64,000 nt of DNA from the NCBI RefSeq assembly GCF_001610955.1, contig NZ_CP014335.1:2241001-2305000 (forward strand). The letters are read 5' to 3'. The position numbers and the translations under genes were made by a program. The DNA comes from Geobacillus thermoleovorans (GTDB lineage: Bacteria > Bacillota > Bacilli > Bacillales > Anoxybacillaceae). Below the pieces are notes generated by a model. That model saw nothing but the letters and a program-made list of their open reading frames with translations, did not search any database and was not told the origin of the DNA. Shown one piece after another: positions 44,144 through 51,738 of the stretch. Within the stretch, counting starts at the first letter, position 1, and each line of letters begins with the position of its first letter.

Positions 44144-44220
44144 TGGTGGACTCGGCAGGACTCGAACCTGCATCATTTCGCTTATGAGGCGAACGTGTTA
44201 ACCAATTACACCACGAGTCC
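44144..44220 (-). tRNA. Prophage tRNA with CAU anticodon (Met, or Ile2 if lysidine-modified)
   Basis: 77 nt with encoded CCA. Acceptor GGACTCG/CGAGTCC, D-arm GTG...CAC, anticodon stem TTCGC/GCGAA with loop CTCATAA (anticodon CAT at plus 44184-44186), variable loop ATGAT, T-arm GCAGG-TTCGAGT-CCTGC, discriminator A. The fold is complete. Met versus Ile2 identity cannot be decided by eye. Confidence 0.93.
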
Positions 44221-44251
44221 AAAAAGAAAAACTGCTTTATTTAAAGCAATT

Positions 44252-44488
44252 TCAATCTTTTTTATTTTCTTCAAGAAAACTCAATATCAGCTCCTCATTC
44301 TCCTTAAAAGCCTTATAAAGTGATGCAACAATTTTCCTTACACCTTCCCATATGTTACTTACTATTTGCTCCAACTCCCGTCTTATTTCTTCCCCTTCTT
44401 CAGATAAAAGAAATTTTTCAATTTCATCCGTATCTCCGTTTTCTACAACCATTTTTAATTTATCAAACAATTGCATCTCGTTCATCAT
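44252..44488 (-). CDS. Small hypothetical helical protein
   Basis: 78 residues from the ATG at 44488 (MMNEMQLFDKLKMVVENGDT), GGAG upstream; the frame is open 24 codons more, inside the HNH gene. Acidic helical (EEIRRELEQIVSNIWEGVRK). Start overlaps the HNH gene end by 26 bp. A weak T-rich hairpin (TTGCTTT/AAAGCAG) follows. Confidence 0.6.
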   Translation of the reverse strand: MMNEMQLFDKLKMVVENGDTDEIEKFLLSEEGEEIRRELEQIVSNIWEGVRKIVASLYKAFKENEELILSFLEENKKD

Positions 44489-44918
44489 TGTTTTGTTCTC
44501 CTTTCTTTTGTTGTTCGTATTGTTTTCTGCAATCAATATTACAAAATTTCTTATTCTCATTTACTATATATTCATTACAAAACAAGCACTTCTTCACGAT
44601 ATGTCCATCAGTTGCAATTTCCTCAAATATCGGGTATAAATCATATCTCCGCATAAAATTATGTATTTTACTATGCTGTCCTTTTTCAAGAATCAATAAA
44701 TTCTCAGGACGGTTATCAGAAGGATTCATGTTAAGATGATGTACTTCTTCGTTATCACGTAATGATCTATTCAGCATCTTCTCAGCAACAATCACATGTT
44801 CGTAAACATATCCTTGCCATTGACCACGCTTTATGGCTTTTGGATGGTCTGGCTTATAAATCAATATGTACCCATTACTTATTCGTTGTTTCTTCTCCTT
44901 TTTCGTATTTTGTTTCAT
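44463..44918 (-). CDS. HNH endonuclease
   Basis: 151 residues. HNH core: YVYEHVIVAEKMLNRSL, DNEEVHHLNMNPSDNRPENL and LILEKGQHSKIH, with HH and N...H residues in place, followed by a C-terminal CLFCNEYIVNENKKFCNIDC zinc-binding tail. Such nucleases near terminase genes can be homing enzymes or packaging partners; here it lies ~3 kb upstream of terS. Confidence 0.88.
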   Translation of the reverse strand: MKQNTKKEKKQRISNGYILIYKPDHPKAIKRGQWQGYVYEHVIVAEKMLNRSLRDNEEVHHLNMNPSDNRPENLLILEKGQHSKIHNFMRRYDLYPIFEEIATDGHIVKKCLFCNEYIVNENKKFCNIDCRKQYEQQKKGEQNNDERDAIV

Positions 44919-45042
44919 TTGTTTTCGTCACTCCTATCCAATCCTCAAACAAGCACTGCCCACATTCCATTTCAGACGCTTTTTCGTATTTAATATGTAT
45001 TCCGCATTTCTTACAAACAAAATAATCAGGAATCCGTATCAT
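44875..45042 (-). CDS. Small zinc-ribbon protein
   Basis: 55 residues from the ATG at 45042 (MIRIPDYFVCKKCGIHIKYE), which overlaps the previous gene's stop. C-x2-C ... C-x2-C (CKKCG, MECGQC) suggests one zinc site. Its end overlaps the HNH gene by 44 bp. Confidence 0.6.
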   Translation of the reverse strand: MIRIPDYFVCKKCGIHIKYEKASEMECGQCLFEDWIGVTKTNETKYEKGEETTNK

Positions 45043-45518
45043 CACATCACCTTTTCCCATTCAATTCGAATTTCTCCATCTTCAATCATCCGTTTTGCTA
45101 CAAACTGATAAAAACCATCATCAAAAGGCACATCATTTTCATCACATCGCAAAACATATTCAATATACGCTTTTGCATATTCGGGATAGCCAGCAAAATA
45201 GTTCTCTACATTCATCTTGAAAATTCGGTCTGCAAATAGCCAAGTTTCCGTTTCTGTATCAAAATGCTTTCGAAAATCTGGATTCCATTCATGCGTTTCT
45301 TTGTCCCAAAAATATATATCATTCATGTAGAAAAATCGCTCAAGGAAATCACCCCAAGCCGTCAATTGGTTTACAAAATCACGGAACTTTTCATTTTCAG
45401 CAATCCTCGCAGCCATTTCATTTTCTATAAACCCTTCAACATCACACTCTGAATACGGCACAAATACATATTCACCATTCACAAAAAATACATGGTGTTC
45501 AGGAGGAGCAACGATCAT
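45042..45518 (-). CDS. Hypothetical phage protein
   Basis: 158 residues, aromatic- and acid-rich (FVNQLTAWGDFLERFFYMND, DDGFYQFVAKRMIEDGEIRI). Starts 4 bp inside the preceding gene's end. No recognised domain. Confidence 0.65.
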   Translation of the reverse strand: MIVAPPEHHVFFVNGEYVFVPYSECDVEGFIENEMAARIAENEKFRDFVNQLTAWGDFLERFFYMNDIYFWDKETHEWNPDFRKHFDTETETWLFADRIFKMNVENYFAGYPEYAKAYIEYVLRCDENDVPFDDGFYQFVAKRMIEDGEIRIEWEKVM

Positions 45519-45952
45519 TCCTCGTCAGCTCCCTTCATCTCCGGCAACTCAACTTTCGGCAGTGAAATAGTACGCAATGTATTAACCTTCATTGCTTCTT
45601 CCATCGCTTTTGCAAGCTTTTCTTTATCGACTTTTTCAAGAGCCTCTTGTAATTTCGGATTCGGTTTCCATGCTTCAACCAACGATTTATCTGTCGGTTT
45701 CCACGCTTCAACATTAACCTCTTTTTTAGCTTCCTGTTTCGATTCAATTAGCATCTTAACGAGCAATTCCAGCTTCTCTAATCGCTCATGAATCTGTCTA
45801 ATTTCATCTTCAATTCCAAACAAAAACCGTTTTGCAAGACCATAAAAGAGTTGATCACTCGCCCCACGGCAGGCATGAAACATCAACTCTTCAATTTCCT
45901 TTCCATTCATTTCAGTTACTTGTTTTTGTTCTAAACGTTCATAATCTCTCAT
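45515..45952 (-). CDS. Hypothetical coiled-coil phage protein
   Basis: 145 residues. An N-terminal helical part (MHACRGASD-like HACRGASDQLFYGLAKRF) is followed by a coiled coil (IEDEIRQIHERLEKLELLVK), then a tandem EAWKP motif (NVEAWKPTDK, LVEAWKPNPK). Function unknown. Confidence 0.65.
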   Translation of the reverse strand: MRDYERLEQKQVTEMNGKEIEELMFHACRGASDQLFYGLAKRFLFGIEDEIRQIHERLEKLELLVKMLIESKQEAKKEVNVEAWKPTDKSLVEAWKPNPKLQEALEKVDKEKLAKAMEEAMKVNTLRTISLPKVELPEMKGADEE

Positions 45953-46050
45953 TTCTTTTTCTCCTTTCGTTTATTGATTTGTTTTTGCTTTTCTTCATAT
46001 TGTTTTTGATATTCTCGAAGCAATTGTTCAAATGTCTTTTTCTTCTTCAA
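45949..46050 (-). CDS. Possible 33-residue basic protein
   Basis: TTG start at 46050; very Lys/Gln/Glu-rich (KKKKTFEQLLREYQKQYEEK). Stop overlaps the next ATG (ATGA), the main support for translation. Confidence 0.4.
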   Translation of the reverse strand: MKKKKTFEQLLREYQKQYEEKQKQINKRKEKKK

Positions 46051-46077
46051 GCGTTCATCACTCCAGTAAAAAAGTGA

Positions 46078-46097
46078 GGCAGGAAACAAATCCTGCC
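46078..46097. terminator. Hairpin, possible terminator
   Basis: GGCAGGA-aacaaa-TCCTGCC with a TTT tail on the plus strand and CACTTTTTT a few bases after it on the minus strand. Confidence 0.5.
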
Positions 46098-46115
46098 TTT
46101 GAAAGGGGTGGTGAT

Positions 46116-46199
46116 ATGAATAATGATTTAAAAATAATAATAGGAGGTAATAAATATGGGTTTGGTTGTCTATGCATATCTTTTACGAGCGTGCAATAG
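46116..46199 (+). CDS. Possible 27-residue + strand peptide
   Basis: ATG after AAAGGGGTGGTGAT; begins MNNDLKIIIGGNKYGFG. It runs against the surrounding minus-strand genes and overlaps a second peptide frame. Low certainty. Confidence 0.3.
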   Translation: MNNDLKIIIGGNKYGFGCLCISFTSVQ

Positions 46200-46221
46200 A
46201 CGGGCACTAGCATTTCACTAG
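46156..46221 (+). CDS. Possible 21-residue + strand peptide
   Basis: ATG 7 nt after a strong GGAGG; hydrophobic start (MGLVVYAYLL) and basic end (RACNRRALAFH). Possible leader or signalling peptide; the ribosome site is the main support. Confidence 0.35.
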   Translation: MGLVVYAYLLRACNRRALAFH

Positions 46222-46235
46222 CGATGCGCTCAAGT

Positions 46236-46280
46236 CACTTATCGCCAATAAGTGTGTACACACTAACATGACGTATACGT
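46236..46280. promoter_or_regulatory. Cluster of three palindromes
   Basis: CACTTAT-cgcca-ATAAGTG (46236-46254), GTGTGTACACAC (46252-46263) and ACGTATACGT (46271-46280) lie side by side, with a direct repeat CACTAGC twice just before (46205, 46216). Likely operators, next to an XRE gene. Confidence 0.5.
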
Positions 46281-46286
46281 GTACAT

Positions 46287-46466
46287 TCAATCTACGAAAA
46301 ACAATGATATTCCAAACAATTCTTCAATCTTTGCAGCCGTCTTTTTTGATGGCTTCCGTTTTCCGTTCTCGATCATGCTATACATTGCTTGTGTAACTCC
46401 AATTTGTTTTGCTACATCTTTTTGTGTCATACCAAGAAGGATTCGTACTTTTTTGATTTTGTTCAT
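46287..46466 (-). CDS. XRE-family regulator
   Basis: 59 residues from the ATG at 46466 (MNKIKKVRILLGMTQKDVAK), a single HTH_3 domain (QIGVTQAMYSMIENGKRKPS, KIEELFGI). A GTG four codons upstream is an alternative start. Palindromic sites lie just beyond its 3' end. Confidence 0.85.
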   Translation of the reverse strand: MNKIKKVRILLGMTQKDVAKQIGVTQAMYSMIENGKRKPSKKTAAKIEELFGISLFFVD

Positions 46467-46528
46467 CACCTCACTCACCGCCTTTGATACAATCTATACA
46501 ATGTTAAGTTTTATAACCAACACATCAA

Positions 46529-46560
46529 AAAAATAAGACGGTCGGAGCGTTCCCGACCGT
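46529..46560 (-). terminator. Terminator
   Basis: On the minus strand ACGGTCGG-gaacgct-CCGACCGT then CTTATTTTTT. Confidence 0.8.
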
Positions 46561-46593
46561 TTCAAGGAGAAAGAAAATGTGGAGGAATTTTAA

Positions 46594-46865
46594 ATACCAA
46601 TCGTTGCTGATGTAGATAAGAATTGAAAGAGAACTATTCCCGAAATGGCTAAAGCATATAAAGAAATGAAGCTGATAAAGTTATTCGTAAAGCATTAATT
46701 GAACTTGCAACAAAAGAATCTCGTATTGCTGAAGTTAAAGAAGTAGCTAAACAAAAAGTTGAAACAAAAAAAGGATGGCAAGTTATTTCATATAACCAAC
46801 CATCCTCTATATATAATATCGTAAAAAATACAACAAAAATTTTTAATTTATCACATTTTAACTAA
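46594..46865 (+). pseudogene. Decayed small gene on the + strand
   Basis: After a good GGAGG the frame begins ATA (probably a lost ATG): IPIVADVDKN, stop, KRTIPEMAKAYKEM. A one-base frame change then gives ADKVIRKALIELATKESRIA and EVAKQKVETKKGWQV up to 46865. The protein is unrecognised. Start loss, an in-frame TGA and a frameshift all point to decay. It overlaps the sigma-factor gene end. Confidence 0.5.
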
Positions 46866-47940
46866 TTAAGTCAATAACTTTTTCATGTATTTCTCGTTCA
46901 ACAATCGTTTCACTCGTTCTTTTCAATGCTTTTTCAGCCCCAATCAAATACTGCACCAATGACTTATTCACGATACGGACGAATTTTTCTTTTTCTTTCT
47001 TCGTTGTGACTTCTTTTTCACCTCTCCAGTATGGCATAAACCATTTCAGATCTCCAACACTCATATAATCAAATAACGCATCTAATACACCCGTACTCAA
47101 GTCCTTTTTGTTTTCATGCGCCAATTCAAATGAAATATCCTCTTCTTCATTCTCACGCAAGAAATTCATCGTATATGTATAGAGCATCGCTTCATCATCT
47201 GTGACATGCTCCAAAATATTTTCCGTATACTTCACGAACGTTTTGATTTTTTGATATGTATTCGACTTCATCATGACACGATATGTACGAAAATGGAGAT
47301 ACTCTGCTTTAATTCGATTTAATGCGGACTGGAATATTTTTGATACATTTTGCTGTGAACCGCCCATCTTTTCTGCAATCTTTTGTTGTGTCCAGCCCGA
47401 TTTCATATATGTATATACTTCAAGCTGTTTCTTAGAAAGAATACTCTCCAGTCCACCAACAAACTCTAAAAATTTCTCATATGTTTTAGCTTCTTCACCT
47501 TTTAGCCATTCCTGATACATCTGCCAATCAGAAATATTCACTTCATCATCTTTGTCACTGTGTGATACCACTTCATTTTCTGATACAATATTCATATGAT
47601 GATTCCGTTTCAATTCATCAATCACAATATATCTCATTCTATCCTCTGCCCAACTGATGATTTCAGATGGGCTTCTTTTTGTATCAGCCGTTTCAAACAC
47701 TTCTACAATTGCATGAAGCAAATACTCATTTAAATCTTTTCGATCTACATCTTTAAAATATTTCATTTCCATTCGCTTCATGATCGCATTCAATTTTTGA
47801 TCTTTCGTGAGAACATATCTAACTTCATCCCATTGACCCTGCTCATTTTGCTCACGAACCGTTTCATACACAATAAAATCATTCAATACTTCTTTATTTT
47901 CACGGTAAGCTACAATCCAATCTTTTAAAGTTTTCATCAT
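46858..47940 (-). CDS. Phage-encoded sigma-70-like factor
   Basis: 360 residues from the ATG at 47940, GGAGG 8 nt upstream. Residues ~60-125 resemble sigma region 2 (DLNEYLLHAIVEVFET, SWAEDRMRYIVIDELKRN). Residues ~185-230 are a clear region-4 helix-turn-helix (LSKKQLEVYTYMKSGWTQQK, IAEKMGGSQQNVSKIFQSA). About 130 further residues form an unrecognised C-terminal domain. A role in switching on late phage genes is likely by analogy. Confidence 0.75.
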   Translation of the reverse strand: MMKTLKDWIVAYRENKEVLNDFIVYETVREQNEQGQWDEVRYVLTKDQKLNAIMKRMEMKYFKDVDRKDLNEYLLHAIVEVFETADTKRSPSEIISWAEDRMRYIVIDELKRNHHMNIVSENEVVSHSDKDDEVNISDWQMYQEWLKGEEAKTYEKFLEFVGGLESILSKKQLEVYTYMKSGWTQQKIAEKMGGSQQNVSKIFQSALNRIKAEYLHFRTYRVMMKSNTYQKIKTFVKYTENILEHVTDDEAMLYTYTMNFLRENEEEDISFELAHENKKDLSTGVLDALFDYMSVGDLKWFMPYWRGEKEVTTKKEKEKFVRIVNKSLVQYLIGAEKALKRTSETIVEREIHEKVIDLIS

Positions 47941-47957
47941 CAACCATCCTCCATTTA

Positions 47958-48074
47958 TTAATTAATTTTCTTTTTCTGTCCCCAAAAGCCCACACAACAA
48001 CACCAACAAACATCTGTTTTCTTCCTGCCGTTGTCATCGTCATTTTCATTGCATTTGTCATTGCCATTGTTCAT
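47958..48074 (-). CDS. Possible 38-residue Cys/Trp-rich peptide
   Basis: ATG at 48074 with AAAGGAGAAG before it. Asn/Asp-rich N-terminus, then DVCWCCCVGFWGQKKK. No similarity recognised; supported by ribosome site and tight spacing before the sigma gene. Confidence 0.45.
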   Translation of the reverse strand: MNNGNDKCNENDDDNGRKKTDVCWCCCVGFWGQKKKIN

Positions 48075-48082
48075 CTTCTCCT

Positions 48083-48193
48083 TTACTCATTGTTTTTGTT
48101 TGCATTGTGTTCGGCTGCTTGCCATTTGTTATTGTTCATTTTGCATTGCCATTTGTACTCTGTACCATTTAAACTGTTGCTCTCAATCACCAT
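48083..48193 (-). CDS. Possible 36-residue Asn-rich peptide
   Basis: ATG at 48193 after AAAGG; MVIESNSLNGTEYKWQCKMN and an Asn/Lys tail. It ends 9 bp before the next small frame. Between 48194 and 48319 nothing else is seen. Confidence 0.35.
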   Translation of the reverse strand: MVIESNSLNGTEYKWQCKMNNNKWQAAEHNANKNNE

Positions 48194-48319
48194 TTTCCTT
48201 TGCTTACATTTGATTGCTGGATTGCTAAACTTTCAGCAGACTCATTATCAACAACAAGAAGAAAGCGAATTATTTACCCTCAAGCTCAATCACCCCTTTC
48301 AAATTAAAGCAAAAATTAA

Positions 48320-49027
48320 TTAATCCTTAACCGTTAGACGTCCTGTTTTAACAGTCTCAAGTTTCAATTGGTTAACTTTAGAGCTTTCAAGTTTTAATAT
48401 CTGGTATTCTGGGTAGATTATTTTTTTATGTTTATCGATTTTCATAAGAATAGCCTCATCTTTGTTTACTTCAACAACTATTTGATTAGTACCCTTTATC
48501 ATAAGGTAGGTATCTTTAGTTGAAGCTTGACTATAACCTAAATAATATACATAAGCAAAAATAAATATAATAAATAAAACCAGCGCAGCTTGACCATATC
48601 TTTTGGTAATAAAGTATCCTAATTGAGAAACAATCCATAGAATTAAATACGTGGGATTTTTTAAATCACTACTCAAATATTTTGATAAGAAATAAAGAGA
48701 GCAAACAACACAAATAAATTGCAAAATATTCGATAAAGATTTCGGCATTTCTATAATTTTAATTTTCTCTACTATATTCTTAACTAGATAATTCTTTAGG
48801 TCTGATTCCTTATAAAATGCATCAATAACGTACCCAACAACAAAAATTATTGAAACAAACAAGACATTTCGAATAATCTTTGTTAAATCAATATCCATCA
48901 AAAAGCTCGGTATCTGATAAAAGTGGTATACACCTAATTGATATAGATAAGTTATTGCATATCCAAGACCTGAAAGAATAAATACAAGAATAGTGGGATC
49001 AATTTTTTTGGTAATTTTCTCAAACAT
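48320..49027 (-). CDS. Integral membrane protein of unknown function
   Basis: 235 residues from the ATG at 49027 (MFEKITKKIDPTILVFILSG), TTGGAGG upstream. About five membrane segments (TILVFILSGLGYAITYLY, IIRNVLFVSIIFVVGYVI, NILQFICVVCSLYFLS, YLILWIVSQLGYFI, AALVLFIIFIFAYVYYLGY) and a ~70-residue soluble C-terminal beta domain. Position outside structural modules suggests a lysogenic-conversion or exclusion gene (inference). Confidence 0.7.
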   Translation of the reverse strand: MFEKITKKIDPTILVFILSGLGYAITYLYQLGVYHFYQIPSFLMDIDLTKIIRNVLFVSIIFVVGYVIDAFYKESDLKNYLVKNIVEKIKIIEMPKSLSNILQFICVVCSLYFLSKYLSSDLKNPTYLILWIVSQLGYFITKRYGQAALVLFIIFIFAYVYYLGYSQASTKDTYLMIKGTNQIVVEVNKDEAILMKIDKHKKIIYPEYQILKLESSKVNQLKLETVKTGRLTVKD

Positions 49028-49055
49028 TAGTTTTCCTCCAATCTGTACCAAGATT

Positions 49056-49165
49056 GTGGGGGTGCTACCTAACCATCTTCTACAACTTTTGTTCCGTTCC
49101 TTGCGTCACTCCACAAAAGTTGTAGAACCTGCCGATGCACCACCCCCACACCCCCTCACATCGGC
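49056..49165. other. Highly structured intergenic element
   Basis: A perfect 15-bp inverted repeat TTCTACAACTTTTGT (49078-49092) / ACAAAAGTTGTAGAA (49113-49127) is enclosed by GTGGGGGTGC (49056-49065) and GCACCACCCCCAC (49137-49149). A second 7-bp pair GCCGATG/CATCGGC (49131-49165) competes for the same edge. No open frame. It fills the gap between the helicase and membrane-protein genes. Candidates: replication origin, structured RNA or terminator. Confidence 0.6.
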
Positions 49166-49257
49166 AATTATTAACTTTAAGAATTAATCCAGAAACCCAT
49201 TTACTGCAAATGATTTACATGCAATTTATTAAAAGTGAATCATTTTTTTATATAGAA

Positions 49258-51249
49258 TTATATATAGAAATTTGATTCACTTTTTTCTGATACATTTTCA
49301 AAAACACCATCATCAACTAACATGAAATATTTGTATCCATTATTTTTGAGAATGATTTTTATATTAAACTTTGAAAATATGGTTACAATTTCTGTTTTAT
49401 GCTGATCCCAATTTCTATTTATAAAATTTTTAAAAGGTTGCCCACCTACTTTTCTTGCTGTAAATTTTCTGTTCGGCTCACCCCGTAAATATTCATATAC
49501 CAGTTCAGCCCACTCGTAACATTTTTCCTTGAATTTTTCATTCTGTTGCAATGGAACTTCAATAATGTTTTCATTTGGTATACGGAAAATTTCTTGTAGC
49601 AGCTTGTTTGTTTTTGGTTTATTATGATACAACGTAACTGTTACTTTTGCGTCGGAATTAATGTTTCGGATGCTTGTTCTATGTATAATTTGCGAAAGAT
49701 CGGCTTTCATTTGTTGCTCAAATAGCTTTTGCAATCTAGGATCAACAAACCACTGATCCTTGTAGAGTTTTTGCTCTTCTTTATCTGTCACATCACGAAC
49801 TAATCGTAAATCAATATTTGTTCCATACAGTGCAATAGCTTGTAATTTATATTGTTGCGGTGGTAGTACAGGCAAATTTAAAAGAGCAATGCGATTGTAT
49901 TCATTTAAATCATTTTTTCCTGTAAGATTGCGTATGTTGATAGTTAACTGGTCATTTTCATTGATTTTCTCTTTGAAAAACCGTTCATATTGTTCAGGTG
50001 TAATGGCACCGGATTGTATATAAAAATTCGTATCTTCTTTGGACGGAATAGGCAAAACGTCTATTCCATTTTTTCTTTTCGATATGATATCAGATGCGAT
50101 TTTTTCTTTGATTTCCTTCTCTTTATCATTTCTTGCTGAACTGGAAGTATTAATTTTGCACCATTCAATTGTCAACCGATCTTTGTAATTGTGATAATTT
50201 TTAACCTCTACAATGTCATATCCTCCATGACGATAAACTTCACTTGTATGTATTGCCGTTCCATCAAGCACAAGTATATTTCCAAATGAACTGTAATCTA
50301 TGTATTTTGAGCAAAGGATAACTGTTTTCTTACCATTCCGATCAATTGCCCCAACATCATCTTCAAACAACAATCGTTTGAACCATTTGAATTTATTTAA
50401 GTGTTCCATTTCTACACCGTGAGTATTAAGTGAATCTAAAATATATCGTAAGACGCTTTCTGTATCTGTTCCTTCGTATTTGCGGATTAGTTTTTTGGTT
50501 GTTTTGCCGACTGAGTGGAGTAGTTCGTAGTTAATTAATTCGTTGATGAGTCCCCTTCCTTTCGCTTTGTAAAAGGAAATCAGTTTTCCGTTGTCGGTGT
50601 TTTCTGCAAGCTCATCGAACCAATCCACCGAGTTATTTTCAGATGAGATATCAAATACTGCCGTGTCAAAGAAAATAGGCATTTCGTCTGCAATAATGGT
50701 TCTAGGTATGTATTTATGCTTCAGTTTTATGTCTGACGGTAATCTACCCCAATATGCTTTTTGTGCATATTTAGTGAAGAGTTCGCGATTTCCGAAATCT
50801 AATGCAAGATCCCTAAAACGTTGCTGTGTAATACAGAGCATTTGATACTCTTGAATCACGGGTTTGACGGTATGTATATTTTCATCATCGACCGCAAGAA
50901 TGGTCTTTGGAATATCGGTATATGTATAGATGTTCTGAACAAAAGCGTTCATCGTATCGCCATTATTAAATACCAGTAAGAACGGATGTTTTTGATACGC
51001 ATCTGTAATATTCATCTTTATGATCGTTTGTAAAGCTGTCGTTTTTCCTTGTCCGGGTGGTGAATTAAGCACCCGTTTTATGTATTTCATTTCGGATTCA
51101 GGATGTTTCTGTAAGTATGTATAGATTGCTTGAGATTGTTGCACAAAATCGTATATATAATTAAATGTTTCAAGAAACGCTTCTGGATGCAAATGATTGA
51201 ATTGATTCGGGTCAATATAAGGCTTTAAATCTTCTAGTTTAAATGTCAT
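49258..51249 (-). CDS. SF2-like helicase/ATPase, probable replication protein
   Basis: 663 residues. Walker A PPGQGKTTALQ near residue 75, Walker B/DExx motif TIIADEMPIFF, GNILVLDGTAIH, and near residue 540 a motif VI-like QIIHRTSIRN. The C-terminal ~100 residues (LVYEYLRGEPNRKFTARKVG, FINRNWDQHKTEIVTIF) look like a winged helix. Fits a phage replicative helicase or helicase-primase substitute. Next to the structured element at 49056. Confidence 0.7.
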   Translation of the reverse strand: MTFKLEDLKPYIDPNQFNHLHPEAFLETFNYIYDFVQQSQAIYTYLQKHPESEMKYIKRVLNSPPGQGKTTALQTIIKMNITDAYQKHPFLLVFNNGDTMNAFVQNIYTYTDIPKTILAVDDENIHTVKPVIQEYQMLCITQQRFRDLALDFGNRELFTKYAQKAYWGRLPSDIKLKHKYIPRTIIADEMPIFFDTAVFDISSENNSVDWFDELAENTDNGKLISFYKAKGRGLINELINYELLHSVGKTTKKLIRKYEGTDTESVLRYILDSLNTHGVEMEHLNKFKWFKRLLFEDDVGAIDRNGKKTVILCSKYIDYSSFGNILVLDGTAIHTSEVYRHGGYDIVEVKNYHNYKDRLTIEWCKINTSSSARNDKEKEIKEKIASDIISKRKNGIDVLPIPSKEDTNFYIQSGAITPEQYERFFKEKINENDQLTINIRNLTGKNDLNEYNRIALLNLPVLPPQQYKLQAIALYGTNIDLRLVRDVTDKEEQKLYKDQWFVDPRLQKLFEQQMKADLSQIIHRTSIRNINSDAKVTVTLYHNKPKTNKLLQEIFRIPNENIIEVPLQQNEKFKEKCYEWAELVYEYLRGEPNRKFTARKVGGQPFKNFINRNWDQHKTEIVTIFSKFNIKIILKNNGYKYFMLVDDGVFENVSEKSESNFYI

Positions 51250-51362
51250 GTAATTCCTCCCTTATTTTTGGTTAAAATTCAGTTTTAATTTAATAATTTA
51301 TAATACTATTCAACCTCTTAACAACATATTGTTTAGTGAAATTCATTTAAGGAGGTCAAAAG

Positions 51363-51665
51363 ATGAGATTAAATGATAAGTTTACTATTGAAGATATGAA
51401 AGATTTCCAAGAAAGACTAAATAAACTCCAAATAAGTGCTACTCATTGGGATATTCGGTCTAATGCTAGTGAAACAGAATTAGAACTTTTGGATACTATT
51501 GACCATTTATGTAGAGTTTCGAATATGCTTTGTGTGATAATCGAGCAAGAATTAAAGGGTCACATTGTGACTGCTCAACCGCATAGATATACAAATGTAA
51601 AACTGTCAATCGCTGAAGCTAGTTTAAAAAACTACTTAAAATACAAAAACATTACACTTGCTTGA
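51363..51665 (+). CDS. Hypothetical phage protein
   Basis: 100 residues, AAGGAGG ribosome site. Helical (TIEDMKDFQERLNKLQISAT, LLDTIDHLCRVSNMLCVIIE). One of two consecutive + strand genes in a minus-strand region. Function unknown. Confidence 0.65.
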   Translation: MRLNDKFTIEDMKDFQERLNKLQISATHWDIRSNASETELELLDTIDHLCRVSNMLCVIIEQELKGHIVTAQPHRYTNVKLSIAEASLKNYLKYKNITLA

Positions 51666-51675
51666 TTAATTTGTT

Positions 51676-51700
51676 AAGAAGCTCTTTTAGGGCTTCTTTT
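51676..51700 (+). terminator. Terminator
   Basis: AAGAAGC-tcttttag-GGCTTCTTTT on the plus strand. Confidence 0.75.
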
Positions 51701-51738
51701 AAACGTTAATACTGCAAAGTAAAGGGTTGTGATATATT

